Of a DNA stretch of 64,000 nucleotides, positions 49,600 to 62,511 are shown one piece after another. The stretch is from Gonapodya prolifera JEL478. Taxonomy: Eukaryota > Monoblepharomycota > Monoblepharidomycetes > Monoblepharidales > Gonapodyaceae. The stretch is taken from NCBI GenBank assembly GCA_001574975.1, contig KQ965774.1, positions 136,548-200,547 on the forward strand. The letters run 5' to 3'. The notes under the pieces are model-generated. The model had not been told where the DNA came from. It was given only the letters and a program-made list of their open reading frames with translations, and did not search any database. The translations under genes and the position numbers were made by a program. Numbering within the stretch: position 1 is the first letter of the stretch; each line of letters starts with the position of its first letter.

Positions 49600-51018
49600 G
49601 GATGGATCATAGCAGTGAGTACTCCATTTCAGACTGCTGCACGAGATCACCGATATGACGGTTTCTTTCACCCTCTGACATCTTTGCTCCCCCAGACGTT
49701 CTTGCATCAAATGTTCCGTCTTCTTGTCAGTCGCTTCTTATCTTTGTTTGCGGTCCACGTGACTTCACCACGTCTGCGATGAGGGCTATCCAGGCGTTCA
49801 CGAAAATGAATACTGTAATGAGAGTAGAAGTAAGGAAGGAAGGATTTGAATTTTAGAATATTACTGTTTCTCTGATTTATGAGAGTCGGCCTTTGGATTT
49901 TTGACATGATGGAGTGCAATCTTCTCGACAGTATGTGTTCCTCAGTCTGCATCAAACGTTCCGTACTTGCTGCTGGACAGCCTCTATGGCATCAAACGTG
50001 CTGGCTCCGAAAAGCTATTTTATTGATGGTTGTTAAGCGCAATGTACAAAGCTCATTGTCATCAGAAGAACCCTTTGTCTCTCAATTCGATAAAATTATT
50101 GTCCGAGCACAAGGCTGCAATTGCAATTATTGTGGGCTGCATAAATTTAATTTCTCAAGATGGATGACTGGCGGCCAGGTCATGAACATCGGCATATTCT
50201 CACTCCGAAATTCTTCACTCAACACAAAGGAGCACCTTACGCTTTTTCGCACTCTTCAGCGAGCGCGGCGCACAATCAGGCCTTACCGCTCGTTCAGACC
50301 GTCACCTCGAGCCCTGCCATTCCTGCCGTTTTCTCCGCTGTCCGAGATGTTCGCACTTCCATTGATTCCATTGCACCAAACCGACACGATGCGAGGCCCT
50401 GGCGAAATCCTGCAGAGACTAATGGACACTATTCGTGATGGCGATGCAGCAAAGGCCGCGGAAGACGATGGAGCGCAGCAAGGAGGTCTCTCCATAACTC
50501 GTCACTTGATCCCTCTTCGCTGCTGTTGAACTTGACATCCTTACCCCACGGCTTGTTCCGCCAGTTGCCTCCACGAGCCCTCTCGATATCATGGCTCCGT
50601 ACCGTGTTGGGTCCCACCCTATGTTGGGCGAACTCTCTCGCAACTGCATGAAACGGCAGCAAGCGCGGTGGGCGGCGTACCTTCGCAGGAGTGATTTGCT
50701 AGACTGGGTGAGAAGGCAGGGAAGGGATGGCGGACGTGAACATGAACACCTTTGGGAAGGGACGAGTGGGGCAGATCGATCGCAAATGGGAATGGTGACT
50801 TTTTCGGCGAGATTCCGGGTGATTACGATGAGGAGGGCTCTGATGCAGAAAGCGAAGACGGAGAAGACGGAGAGTCGAGAGAGTCGATGCAGTTGATCAC
50901 CACCTCGCCCCACCAGTGCAACAAATACTCCAAGTCCTATAGGAAGTTCGGCAAGCAATCGAAGCTTCTCTTGCTCAAGGAAATGGGAGGGCGTGAAAAG
51001 GAGGGCAGAAGGTGGTAG
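49600..51018. other. No gene assigned
   Basis: About 1.4 kb. Open frames of up to 244 codons overlap on both strands (50160-51150), but none has family resemblance and their amino-acid content is atypical. An acidic Glu/Asp-rich reading near 50830-50890 could be a coding scrap. Confidence 0.4.
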
Positions 51019-51775
51019 GTAGTTTCCTGAAGATTGCAAGCCTCCTCCTCCACCTCCTCCACCGGGAGCAACCAAGCAACCGTGTACTCCTGGACTCACG
51101 ACATGCATGGCTCCGAATTCGGAATGCTGTGTTGCTGATGGGGATGGGACCAACTACACATGCAAGTGTGTGATCCATCGAACATGAACAAGCGCTTCAC
51201 CAGTTCACATCACGCAATGACGATTTTCTATTGCTTTTTTCATATAGCCCGAGCGGAACTCGTGAGTTCGGCAATCAACTTTGAAGCCCAACATTTACAT
51301 TATAATTCCACCGATGTAATTTTTCCACAGGTCAAAACGCCTGAAGAAACACCGGGATGTCTCTTCAACAAACCTTGCTTTGAGAAGTGCGTCAATCCGC
51401 GTGGAAGTCAATGTACTGGTCGTGTTCTGTTCACAATGTTGCTAGAGTGTGCCTCTAAAATTGAAGATGATTGCCGAACTATGTGGTGAGTGCTCCAGTC
51501 TCCAGATATCACTCCCTTAGAAGACTCATGGCCACATGTTGGTTGGCCCTTGGCAGCGAATGCTCTTTTGTTGGCCATGTTGGAGCAACGTGCGGATCGG
51601 TATCTGACCTCAATCAGATGTATCACCCAAAGTACGGGACTCGCGAGTGGTGTGAATGGACAAGAAAGTTCTTTCTCGTGCACTCACGTGTACTGGATGC
51701 ACCACTGGTGATGAGAAGGTGTACTGCAGGCTAGATTCCGGTGATGGAAAACATCTGAGGTGCTAAGGAATATTG
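51019..51775 (+). pseudogene. Cys-rich, EGF-like extracellular protein fragment
   Basis: Plus-strand blocks with closely spaced cysteines. First is a proline run CKPPPPPPPPG leading to CTPGLTTCMAPNSECC and VADGDGTNYTCKC (about 51040-51170). Then come TPEETPGCLFNKPCFEKCVN with CTGRVLFTMLLECASKIEDD (about 51340-51475) and TCTGCTTGDEKVYC then RLDSGDGKHLRC (about 51690-51775). Cys spacing in the first block is EGF-like. Introns with GTGAGT donors may link the blocks (for example after 51486). No start or signal peptide could be found upstream, so the 5' part is missing or in exons I cannot see. Confidence 0.35.
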
Positions 51776-52555
51776 ACTGTAATTTTGAATTGTGATTGTA
51801 CCTAAACTGGGGTGTGATTGCGAACTGCGAATGGGAATGCTCGTCTCTCGACACCAAACCAAAGAATCTAAAAGCTGATTGGAAGTTCGCCGACTCCTAA
51901 GTCTTTTCACCGAATCTTGCGCGCAAATCTCAGTGATGTTATATTTGCGCTTAGGATGCCCGCTACCCTGATCGGTGGCCCTCTCTTGGCTCCCTCGCGA
52001 TTGGGGGAGACGAAGTGGGTTCAACACAAAAGACAGGCGAAGAGAGCAATCGCGTTGAGATTGAGCGTCCATGATGATCACGTGAAACATTTGTGGCTAC
52101 CACGTCAGAAATACGTAAGTCCTTCGGAAAAAAGCGTGGGCTAGCTGCGCCACAATTCGTGACCAGGCGATATTACCCAGCGCGAAGCCCGTGACCAAAC
52201 TCCACATAACTTGCTCAACCCCGTAATATTCAACGCAAAGAAAGCGCGAACTCACAACAATCCACACAAAGGTGAGCCATCGTCGCGGGATGCCCTGGAA
52301 TCGCGCGAGTATCGGGAAACCGGGATTCGCCGCAGCGCTGAGGCTATGAAGGGAGCAATTATTAGAGCCATCCGCGGGACGAAACCACCGAGAAACGGAC
52401 TGAGCGTAGTCTGAGGAAGGTAATCGATGGATTTGCCGGGCGGATTGGATGGATTTGCGGTCTTCTAAGCGGTTCCTTTCAGTTCTACGAACGCTTACGA
52501 AAGCCTCACTCTCTTATACACCTCAATCGAATATTCGGCAGAAACCGCAACTCAA
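51776..52555. other. Upstream region of the SWIRM gene
   Basis: About 780 bases without supported genes. It includes the likely promoter of the following gene. Confidence 0.4.
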
Positions 52556-54476
52556 ATGCAATTGGACTCTTCGCGGTTGCCGTTAGGCGCGCCATCGTCG
52601 TCTAGACATCCGCAATCACTCGCCCACAGCCAAAACTCAGCGGCGACTTTGCGTCACAACATCCAACCGATCCACAACGTCTACCCCGGCAAAGTGATGC
52701 CAATAGACGGATCTCAAACGCTGGTGGCGGTTCCCGTCGGATATCCCGTCTACGCGGTGCAGCAGGGACATCGTGGAAATCAGATCCATCTTCGCAACGT
52801 GAACACCCCGGCGAACTTTCCCATCTTTGCTGCTTCTCCTGTACCTCCTGCCATGCACCCCGCAACACCACCATCGCCATTCTTTATTCCTCAACAGCCG
52901 GTTGTCCCTCTGACGGTGACGGACTACTCGCACGTTTCGCGGACTCCCGTCACCTCAACACCAACGGGTCCCCCCGCATCACCTCGATCCGACTTGCTCC
53001 CCTCCCCCGCATTAACGGTAGCATCCCCTGACATGCGCAGCGCATCGCTGAGTCCCGCCATGCAATCTGCCGAGCTTCCCGTGCCATCGCATCAACACGC
53101 GTACATCCCTCCCACCACCACTTCCTCGGACCTCGCCGCCGCCAACGCACTCGCACTATTGAGATCACTTCCTCAACCTGACCTGAGCCCCTCCCGTCGA
53201 CGTCCGAGTGTGCTGTACCACCGCCCAGCAAGCCCTCCGTCTCTGTCAAACGACGAACGGGCCGAAGTCAGCAAAGTCCCTCCTCGGTGGTACGTCAAAT
53301 CGAGAACGCCAAGTCTCGGAGGCGGCGTGGTGGGGATTCCGGGACAAGGAGTTTCGTCGGATCCATATGGGTTCACCAACCCCGCCGAAACCTGCGACTG
53401 TCCCGTCTGTCGCCACCGCGTGCGCCAAACCGAGGAAATCTCCTCCGTGTCGACGTACTCTACGTCGTCGCCGCCGTACGTATCGGACGATGAGGATCTG
53501 GTGGGGAAGGTGACATGGTCGTCACTCTCGCGAGTCCCCCCAACCCCCGCAAAGAATTGCGACAAGGCGAAGGAGCAGCGGAAGCCACCGCCGGAAAAGG
53601 TCAAGGCGCGGTTCTCCCCGTATCCCCCTCAAATTCTCCCGCCTCTCCCGACGGACACCAAACCGCGGCGTACATCCCAGGGGTCCACTGGTCCTGTCGC
53701 TTCACGACCCCGGGCCTCGTCATTTGGTTCGAATGCGTCGCGCCGCTCTCCTCCACCAACAGCAATTGCGTCTCCTGCTCGACCTGCAGCGGTATCTCCT
53801 GCCCGAGCCCTACTGTCGTCTCAGCAATCGACCACATCGACTCCTGACCGCGACGGAGAGCACAAGCTTCGCGGATCGGGCATGACGCACCTTTCAGTGC
53901 CCGGAGCTGCAGTCCCTGCTGCAGCGGAGGCGGTTCAAAGCACGGCGGAGGTGGTGAAGGAAGTTGTCATGGTGGACCATTCGGCAGTTGGGTTTAAACC
54001 GGCGACAATTGAAGAGATGTCGGCGTATGTTCCGGAGGAAACCGTCTTCCAGATGGGAAAGAAGACAATGCCGGTCGTTGTGTGGAAAGGTGAGCAATCC
54101 TTACTTCTTCGCAAGTCTGCGTCTGTGCAGTTGATGCGAACTCAACCGATCATCAGGAACCCCACTCGAAATACCTCCCACCGCCGAAGGTTTCGCCAAC
54201 CTCAGCCCTGCCGAAGTGCGTACATGCGCTGTTCTTCGCATATGGCCTGCCCAGTATCTCCACATGAAGTCGATCGTGGTCGGGTCTCTCCTCCGCCACG
54301 GCGTTGGGATCCGGAAGGCCGAGTGCAAGAAGCTATTCAGGATCGACGTCAACAAGACGGGAAAGGTGTGGGACTGGTTCGAAGGGCTGGGCTGGACCGG
54401 CACGATGGCACCGTCTGCGCACCCGCAGCACGGAGAGGGAGGGATGGAAACGCAGGACGGGTCTTTGGTCGTGTGA
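52556..54476 (+). CDS. FUN19-type SWIRM domain protein
   Basis: Long disordered protein with a C-terminal SWIRM domain, the DNA/chromatin-binding fold. Exon 1 (52556-54089) is rich in Pro, Ser and Thr, with a Cys pair motif CDCPVCRHR near residue 285 and an acidic patch SDDEDLVGK. A short conserved lead FKPATIEEMSAYVPEETVFQ precedes the intron at 54090-54156. Exon 2 (54157-54476) encodes IPPTAEGFANLSPAEVRTCA, VLRIWPAQYLHMKSIVVGSL, CKKLFRIDVNKTGKVWDWFE and GLGWTG. The LSPxE, LRI-P-YL-K and IDVNK motifs fit the SWIRM of yeast Fun19/YOR338W-like proteins. Their molecular role is poorly known; chromatin or transcription is plausible. The reading is intact. Confidence 0.8.
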
Positions 54477-54893
54477 ATGTTTGGACAGCGTATACGTACA
54501 ATGTGTGCCACGATCTCGTAATGAACCACTGGACTTTGGGCGGCCCGGCTGAAGGAAGTTTTTGGACAATGTGACGGTGCCCTTAATTACTTTGAAGTTT
54601 GAATTGGACTCTAGACGCAAGACGTTGTGATGACTGCCCCCTTGTTTGTTTTGTGATGTGTTTACCGTTTCGCTTGTATTTTCCTCCCGACCAAGGACGG
54701 TTTTTTCTTTAGCACCCCGATAAGCTTTGCATGGCAATATCTTGCGTTGTTTCGTAGTATGGAAATGGAAACTAAATTTGTATCATAGTGGTAAATGAAG
54801 AAAATGGGAGAGAAGAGCGATTCCACGAACTGTGCAAATTGAATTCGCGACACACGAAATGTTGTATTCATTCCCGAGATCTTGTGTTAGAGT

Positions 54894-55800
54894 ATGAAAC
54901 CGCTGGGGAAGGTTTGCGGCAGAGGGTTTCCCATTGCCATGTGTCTTCCAGTGGGCTCCATTCTCGCGCTCGCATCTGCATACTCCGCCACCCGCGCGAT
55001 CCTATTGTTTCCTTCGTTGTGGACAACACTCGACTTCACCGACGCTGGCGAGCGCTTCGCAGACGACGACTTGGACGCTTTCCTCTCAAAAGCCCTGCGC
55101 AGCATGGATCGCTCCCGCGCTCGACGTTCCGCTCGCTGACGCCGTCGAAAAACTGCACGCCCAGATCACGACTGTCGTTTTCGACGGAACCGGAATCACA
55201 GCGCGAGCAGCGTGCATGGTGGTGCGCTCAATGCCTGCTCTGCGCCTGCTATCCCTGCAAAACTGCGCACCGAACATAGACCTTAATGGCCTGAACACCC
55301 GAGGGTTCCTTCCGATGTCTCACGAGCACCCACCTCCACTCACTCATCTGGACATCTCGTCGCCCCAACTGGGCACCTTCACCGCCTCCATGCAGAAGCT
55401 CTTACGCACGCTCGCCTCCTTTCAGTTCCCACACCTGGTCCAGTACTGCCCCTCCTTATGCACCACATGCTCCACCCTCTCCACAGCTTACGACTCCTTC
55501 ATGACCCACGTCGGGCGCCCCGCAGTCCCTGTCCTCGCGCGAGACGCGCACACGCGGTGCTGGCGCTGCATCGTCCAATCGACTAGTGCGAACTGCAAGA
55601 CGTACCACCCGGACACCTCCCCCGAGACAGACTACGCACCCCTAGTACCGCACAAGTGTCTTAGGTGTGGCGACGGGAGCCTGTCGCGCCGCTGTCCTGC
55701 GTGCTCCACGGGGTGGACATCGTGCATCGCGAAGGGGTGTCGCAATGAAACGTGCCCAAAGTGCGTCTCCGGAAGGAACGATCGGTGCGCTGAATGTTGA
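54894..55800 (+). CDS. F-box/leucine-rich-like protein with Cys-rich tail
   Basis: The first block (54894-55135) reads LPVGSILALASAYSATRAIL then FPSLWTTLDFTDAGERFADD and DLDAFLSKAL, which fits an F-box-like start followed by a leucine-rich-repeat style line (LDF...DDDLDAFL). It continues in another frame with QITTVVFDGTGITARAACMV, MPALRLLSLQNCAPNIDL and LTHLDISSPQLGTF. The tail (55430-55800) holds many Cys in pairs: CPSLCTTC, CWRC, CLRCGDGSLSRRCPAC, CRNETCPKCVSGRND and CAEC, suggesting zinc binding. The frame change near 55130 may be an intron or a single indel. F-box proteins recruit substrates to SCF ubiquitin ligases; here that is only an inference. Confidence 0.45.
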
Positions 55801-56084
55801 AACGGGCCGTTTTGTGGTCAGCACAGACAGATGTGTCACAATTGAATATGACCCTCTTCATTCCCTCCCATTATGTACGGCACTTGCTTCCAGTGTTTTC
55901 TTTCACCCCAGGAGTTTCTTTTGCTGTTTCACAAAAGACAAGCACAAAGGTCGAAAGTGCTGACATGTCTGGTTTATTTGCGGTGTGCTATCACATAAAC
56001 AAATAACAGAATTTAATTATACAACTATGGGAGCATTCTTCAGCCCCATAGACAACAAAGAATCCGCACAAGCGCGCATGTCCA
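55801..56084. other. Short intergenic gap
   Basis: About 280 bases between two convergent genes. No further feature seen. Confidence 0.4.
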
Positions 56085-56510
56085 TCAATCAATGACTATT
56101 ACTCGGAGGGGCTGCCTTGCCTGAGCGTCTGCACTCGCTCCGGTCGGTGTGGTCTTCCGCGCTTTCGCAGCCGACCCTTCCCCGCCATCACTCTTCCTCT
56201 TCTTCGACTTCGACCCGTCGCCCAGTTTCATATTCTTCACCTTCACAACGAAATTGTCTCTCCTGTCCTCCCGACAACCGCACATGCCCATGTACAATCC
56301 ATCCGTCTCGTTGTACGTGTGCTCTGGGTCCTCGCCGTACGGCGCCTTGGCCGCCTGGGCTTCGCAGTGGGCCTTGGCTGCGGCGTTTGCTGCGGCGGCA
56401 GTGACGAACACGCCGATCGGAGCGGCCATGCGACCTTTGCGGTCGGTGTGGTGCTCGTAGTCTGTCCGGAGGACGACGTAGACCGATTGGATGTTCTCTG
56501 CGTCAGCCAT
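56085..56510 (-). CDS. Small unrecognised protein
   Basis: Single frame of about 141 codons starting at 56510 (MADAENIQSVYVVLRTDYEH). It has an Ala-rich helix VFVTAAAANAAAKAHCEAQA, then DGLYMGMCGCREDRRDNFVV, and a basic tail with KSKKRKSDGG that looks like a nuclear localisation signal. The reading frame extends upstream to 56624 with another Met. I chose the inner Met because the upstream part has low coding quality. No family recognised. Confidence 0.45.
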   Translation of the reverse strand: MADAENIQSVYVVLRTDYEHHTDRKGRMAAPIGVFVTAAAANAAAKAHCEAQAAKAPYGEDPEHTYNETDGLYMGMCGCREDRRDNFVVKVKNMKLGDGSKSKKRKSDGGEGSAAKARKTTPTGASADAQARQPLRVIVID

Positions 56511-57237
56511 CACGTGGATCGAGTCTTCGATGAGTAAATCGGGTGCGTATGGGCGACGAGGGGGTGTGGATTGCCTTTGGTCGAAAAGCACAAACCACAT
56601 GTCTTCGCATTTGGAACACAACACATCGGGCAGACATTACACAGCCGCAACCCCATGAAAGAATTCCTCCTGTTTCTTCTAGGGAATTAATAAATTTCAC
56701 GAGAATTAGAGTATTCTGTCTCTTCGTCCACGGTGCGCTTGAAGAGGAACAACTCTTGCAGAGTTCACCTTTTGAGATGATGCATGGTTGGCAACTGTTT
56801 TTCACCTTCACAAAACGGTGGGTTCTGATCTTCGGACGGTTGAATGATGAGTGCCTCACAACTCCTGCCGATTGGTCGGAGTGGCGATTGATCCCGATGA
56901 GCACCAAAACGAAAGCACGTTACAGTAAGCGAAGCTGAGATGATTATGTACTCCAATATGGATAGTCACGTTTGGCTCTTCGCGACCACAGTCACCCCGT
57001 TTTCTTGGTTGGGTTCAGGGTGTGCCTGATGGAGTGTCCGCAGGAAAATATATCAATTTTTTTGTTGATTCTATCAATTTTTTTACAGCTCAATTTCGTT
57101 ACGTTTCACGATCACCTAATCTCCTGCCTTGCTCTAGAGCCTTTCTCATCGCGTCCTTCATTTGCACAAATTCAAAGCGAAGGTGTGTTTCAGACGGGAT
57201 TTAAAACCTCTCTGGCTCCTATAATCACTGCAGAAAC
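56511..57237. other. Intergenic, nothing recognised
   Basis: About 730 bases with T-rich patches near 57050-57080. No gene supported. Confidence 0.5.
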
Positions 57238-57606
57238 ATGCCTCAAGCCATGGACACCCCCGCTCCACCATCACACGCCGAGATTGTTGCCCTTGTGAAG
57301 TCCTCAAGCGGACCACCGACATCACAGTCAAGCAACTGGCTGAAGGATATGGTGTGACTGCGCGCACTATATACAGCTGGCTGGCAGCACCAAATGAACC
57401 CAAACCGGAGACGAGGGGAAGAAAGAGGGAGCTCACTCCAGAGGAGGATCTAGAAGTCGCAGAGTAGATGCTTGAAGACCCTGAGCGTAAGCAAAACGAC
57501 GCCGTTGTGTTCGTGAAAGAGCGGTTTGGCGTGGATTATCGCCATCAAAAGTGTCAGATCTGCTGAAGAGGGCGAAACTTCCCCCTGGGAGCGCCAAGGA
57601 GATCTA
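57238..57606 (+). mobile_element. Helix-turn-helix remnant of a DNA transposon (Tc1/mariner-like)
   Basis: Reads MPQAMDTPAPPSHAEIVALV, then in frame TTDITVKQLAEGYGVTARTI, YSWLAAPNEPKPETRGRKRE, LTPEEDLEVAE and MLEDPERKQNDAVVFVKERF, then KVSDLLKRAKLPPGSAKEI. This is the layout of an HTH DNA-binding N-terminus of a DNA-transposon transposase: a resolvase-like helix, a GRKRELT linker and a second helix. One in-frame TAG follows LEVAE, and frame changes occur before ITVKQ and before KVSDLL. No catalytic DDE domain follows, so it is a truncated remnant. It could instead be a domesticated HTH gene, which I think less likely. Confidence 0.5.
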
Positions 57607-57789
57607 GGCCGCCAAAGCAGGGCCTAAGAAAGGTTGATAAATACTTTGTTTACGTTGCAAGAGATTTTTACTCGGGGAGAGCAAAGCAGCCGTCTACCAC
57701 AACAATAATCTCGCACAAGAATAGGTTTTCGCCACTGTTTAACAATCCGACACACCTACAGGTATTAGGCGATCGAGTCGACACGAGAG

Positions 57790-59137
57790 ATGATTCGCTG
57801 GCGGAGTCCGAGCAGAAGAACGCAGATTCATCTCACCGATGGGGACAATACGGCGACGCGATCGCGGAGCTCGACCAGGAAGCGCTTCTCCTTTTTCAGG
57901 TCTCCAGCGGACTACACCGTGCCTGAACCACCGAAACCGCTGCCGGATTCCACAGCAGAGACGCCCGCCGTCACGCCGACGGATCTCCTCTTCGACGCTT
58001 GTGAGGAGGGCGACTTGGACCTTGTCCTAAAACAATTGAAACTGGGCGCGGATCCCAACGCCAGAAAGCGGGTTACGCTGAAAGTGAACGTTGAAATCGA
58101 AAAACGGACGTTTCAGCCCGTGGTGCCCCCCAACGGTACCAGACTTCTCCCCAAGGAGGAGCGGACAGACTCGGTATATGGGGAGTCTGCTCGCCATTGC
58201 AATACGTATGGGAAGAACGGACATTGCACGAGCTCTTTTGGAGGCCGGCGTGGACCCAAACCGCGAAATAGACTGGCATATCGCGGACTGTTGGGAAGTG
58301 TTTACACAGGACCGGTGGACACGGCGATGGCGGTTCAACTACCGTTTTCCCTCGGCACTGGCGTTTGCACTGGCGAGGGGACGGAGGGTGGCCTTCAATT
58401 CCATCGGGGGCGAGGAGGGAAGGCCGCCGAGCCCCGAACAGCCCACAACCTCAGAAGCCGGCGTTTGGGTCAACAAAAAGGGCGCCCAAGTCGTTTTGGA
58501 CCGTCCCACGCGGTGGGCTCATGTCCGGGAGGAGTGTCTGCTGGACCCCAGCATCCACATGGTGCGCGCACTTCTTCACCACGGAGCCGAGGTGTCGACG
58601 ACGGTCGTCAACACCATACGAAAGCTAAACAACCCGGCGTTTGTGGACTTGCTCGATAAGCACGTCACGTACCACTTGAACAAAACCTTGCCACGGTTGG
58701 GATCCTCCAGTGGGCAAACACCCATTTCGCCCGCCGCCGAACGCTCTTCACCCGCAAATACCCCTCCTCCCCCTCCAACCAACCCGTCGCCTCTCTCTCC
58801 CGGATCCCCCGCCCGTCGATGGAGCCTCAGCGGCGTGACCGTGATCGCGCACATGGACACGCTCCACAAGGAGAACGCGGACTTGAAGGCCGAGGTGCAG
58901 GGCCTCCGCGAAAAAGTGGAGTGGCTGGAGAAGTACAACGTGCTGCTGGAGCAGCAGAACTTTGTGTTGAGGGAGAAGGTGCCCCTGACGATTCTTCCCG
59001 ACACTGGTGGGCAGTCTGTCCGCAGTTGGACGAGTCAGGGAATTGAATGGACCTCGGGCACGGCGCGTGATCTCCACTCTTTTATCAAACTGTATAACCC
59101 TGCTATTCCCAAGACAAGTGTCTGTAACCGTACATAG
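57790..59137 (+). CDS. Ankyrin-repeat protein with C-terminal coiled coil
   Basis: Two exons joined at an intron of 85 nt (58084-58168) that keeps frame: ARKRVTLK followed by TRYMGSLLAIAIRMGRTDIA. The first exon has an Arg/Ser-rich start MIRWRSPSRRTQIHL and an ankyrin repeat, LLFDACEEGDLDLVLKQLKL then GADPN. Exon 2 continues with a second repeat, RALLEAGVDPNREIDW, then HMVRALLHHGAEVSTTV. A Pro/Ser linker (TPISPAAERSSPANTPPPPP) leads to a coiled coil, HMDTLHKENADLKAEVQGLR and EKVEWLEKYNVLLEQQNFVL. The stop is at 59135-59137. It is probably a scaffold or regulator; partner unknown. Confidence 0.7.
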
Positions 59138-59406
59138 TGTTAGCCGTTAGCTACTCCCCTTAATTGGAGCACACACGCGTTTCTAACTGTTGTAAACATA
59201 TTCGCACAAATCATCCCATAAATTAAGCTCTTCTAAAATCCAATTTGCCGCATTTGCAAACGTCCACGCAACTTTCGAAGCAAAAAGAATGTCATCGCAC
59301 CGGCTGAGTGTGGCACAGTCCGATTCAAAAGCGACCAACTCGCCCACAGTTCCGCATCCAGCAACTCCGATCACTCACTCAATCCAACCGCGCACGCTTC
59401 CGCAAC

Positions 59407-60956
<1,550 letters not shown>

Positions 60957-61149
60957 GCAGTGTCTGATTGATTGTGGCGGTAGCTGTATATCACATTCGA
61001 TTGTAATGATTCCAATTGAATGGGTGGCCGGGTGATACATTTTCGTGCTCGCTTCCTGAATATTTAATTGTCTTCGATGAGTTTTAGTTGAGTTGTCACG
61101 CCCGATGAAGAAATGTGAAGACAAAAAGAAATGCCGACTGAAAACAAGT
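60957..61149. other. Gap between polyubiquitin and the ferric reductase fragment
   Basis: Likely polyubiquitin 3' untranslated region. Nothing else seen. Confidence 0.4.
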
Positions 61150-62080
61150 CAACGTCCCTGTCCATCCCACGCTCGCATTTGCAGACTTCCCTAAAGGCTC
61201 TCTCCGGGCCCTGAGCGTGTTCTCCCGTTGCGTGGGAATTGGGGTCGTACCCTCCGCAGAAAAGAAGTGAGATGAGGTTTTGCACCTGTGCGTCAAACGA
61301 GACTCCAAAGATGCGTCTGTACCCCGAGTTCTTCACCGCCAGGAGGATGACAGGCCAAGCGCGACGGCGGTAAGCTTCCCCGTAAACATTGTCCAGTAGA
61401 ATGCGTTTCGGCGCGCAGGTACGAGTTTGCGTGCGACGTACGCGGGAGAGTTGAGGAGGTCGTCGAAGCGGATGTAGAAGAAACCGAAGTTGAATGCGAG
61501 GAGGGAGAGGATCCAAAGAAGAGAGGAGATCAGAGAGGGTGAATATGGCGGGGTATGAATTTACGATGACGGGGAGGGAGAGACGTTGGGAGAATGGGCG
61601 GGAGCTGCCGGATCTGACGTTGGTGTGTCAACACGTTATATGAGGCACGGAAGCATTGAGGCGTGAAGATTAAAGTTGTACTCACTGCGAGGGCGACCAC
61701 GGTCCCGACCGCGATCCAAGCGTAGAACACAAGAAGCGAGGTGCGAGAACTCGTCTTTGCCATTGGTTGCAAGTTCTCGATACAGTAGTCAGCATAGCAC
61801 GGGATTTCCATGAGACCGTTTCCGAGAACGATTCCTGCTACGTCTGATGAAGAAAAACGGTGGTTGGTGAAGGGTGAGAGGTTGGGGCACTAAGAATTGC
61901 ATCCTCACAAGTGAGCGCCGTCACCCCGACGAGGGTGGTTCCAGTTGAAATGAGCGATATTAACCGAAGTCTACACTCTGTGATTTTCGCGTTGATGCCC
62001 AATTTCATAAGAGAAATGAAGAGAGGGACGGTTTGAGCGATAATCGCCGCGGGATTCGTAAACCTCGGGACCCTCCCAGA
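61150..62080 (-). pseudogene. Ferric reductase-like gene, 5' half only (copy 2)
   Basis: Same family as 47590-49560. Exon-like blocks from 62080 downward are FTNPAAIIAQTVPLFISLMK, ECRLRLISLISTGTTLVGVT, VAGIVLGNGLMEIPCYADYC with IENLQPMAKTSSRTSL and LLVFYAWIAVGTVVALAV, then LLAFNFGFFYIRFDDLLNSP, AYVARKLVPARRNAFYWTMF and TGKLTAVALG. After a frame change come SGYRRIFGVSFDAQV and NLISLLFCGGYDPN. Compared with copy 1, the segment with the first haem histidines (between FDGQV and NLIS, about 36 residues) is gone, and no FAD or NAD part follows. It is therefore a truncated relic. Protein identity to copy 1 looks high enough for a duplication within this lineage. Confidence 0.7.
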
Positions 62081-62511
62081 GGGATGAAATGAAAGGAAAC
62101 GGAAGACGAAATCAAGCAGTAATATTCAGCGATGCTAGGTTGGACTGCGTCTGTTGATGGTGATGTTACGTGAAGTCAGTGTCCAACGCCCTTTTTCCTG
62201 ACCGTGGCTCAGCCTCAAGAAACCCGACCAATCGTTCGTGACACGGGCGGTTTTGTCCGAATTTCCACTCAAGGCATGGAAATGTCGAGATATAGTACGT
62301 GATTATTGGGTGATCCAGTCATTTCATTCAGCTGTTCACGTTCTGTGATTTTTGAAATCAACTGAAGTCAAGCTCTCTGAATGTACCATGTGCTTGGCAA
62401 ACTTTTCTTAGCTTTCTATGTTGCGCAGAGGGGGAAAACGGGACTCCAAAACCTATTGTACCAAGACCGTGGCATTGATACCGAATACAAATATCCGTCG
62501 GAAACAACAAA
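62081..62511. other. Intergenic
   Basis: About 430 bases between the divergent ferric reductase fragment and the dehydrogenase. No gene supported. Confidence 0.4.

Noticed and set aside
50419-51153. 244-codon minus-strand frame
   Set aside because: Low-complexity, His/Arg/Ser-heavy reading with no family and opposite the Cys-rich plus-strand exons.
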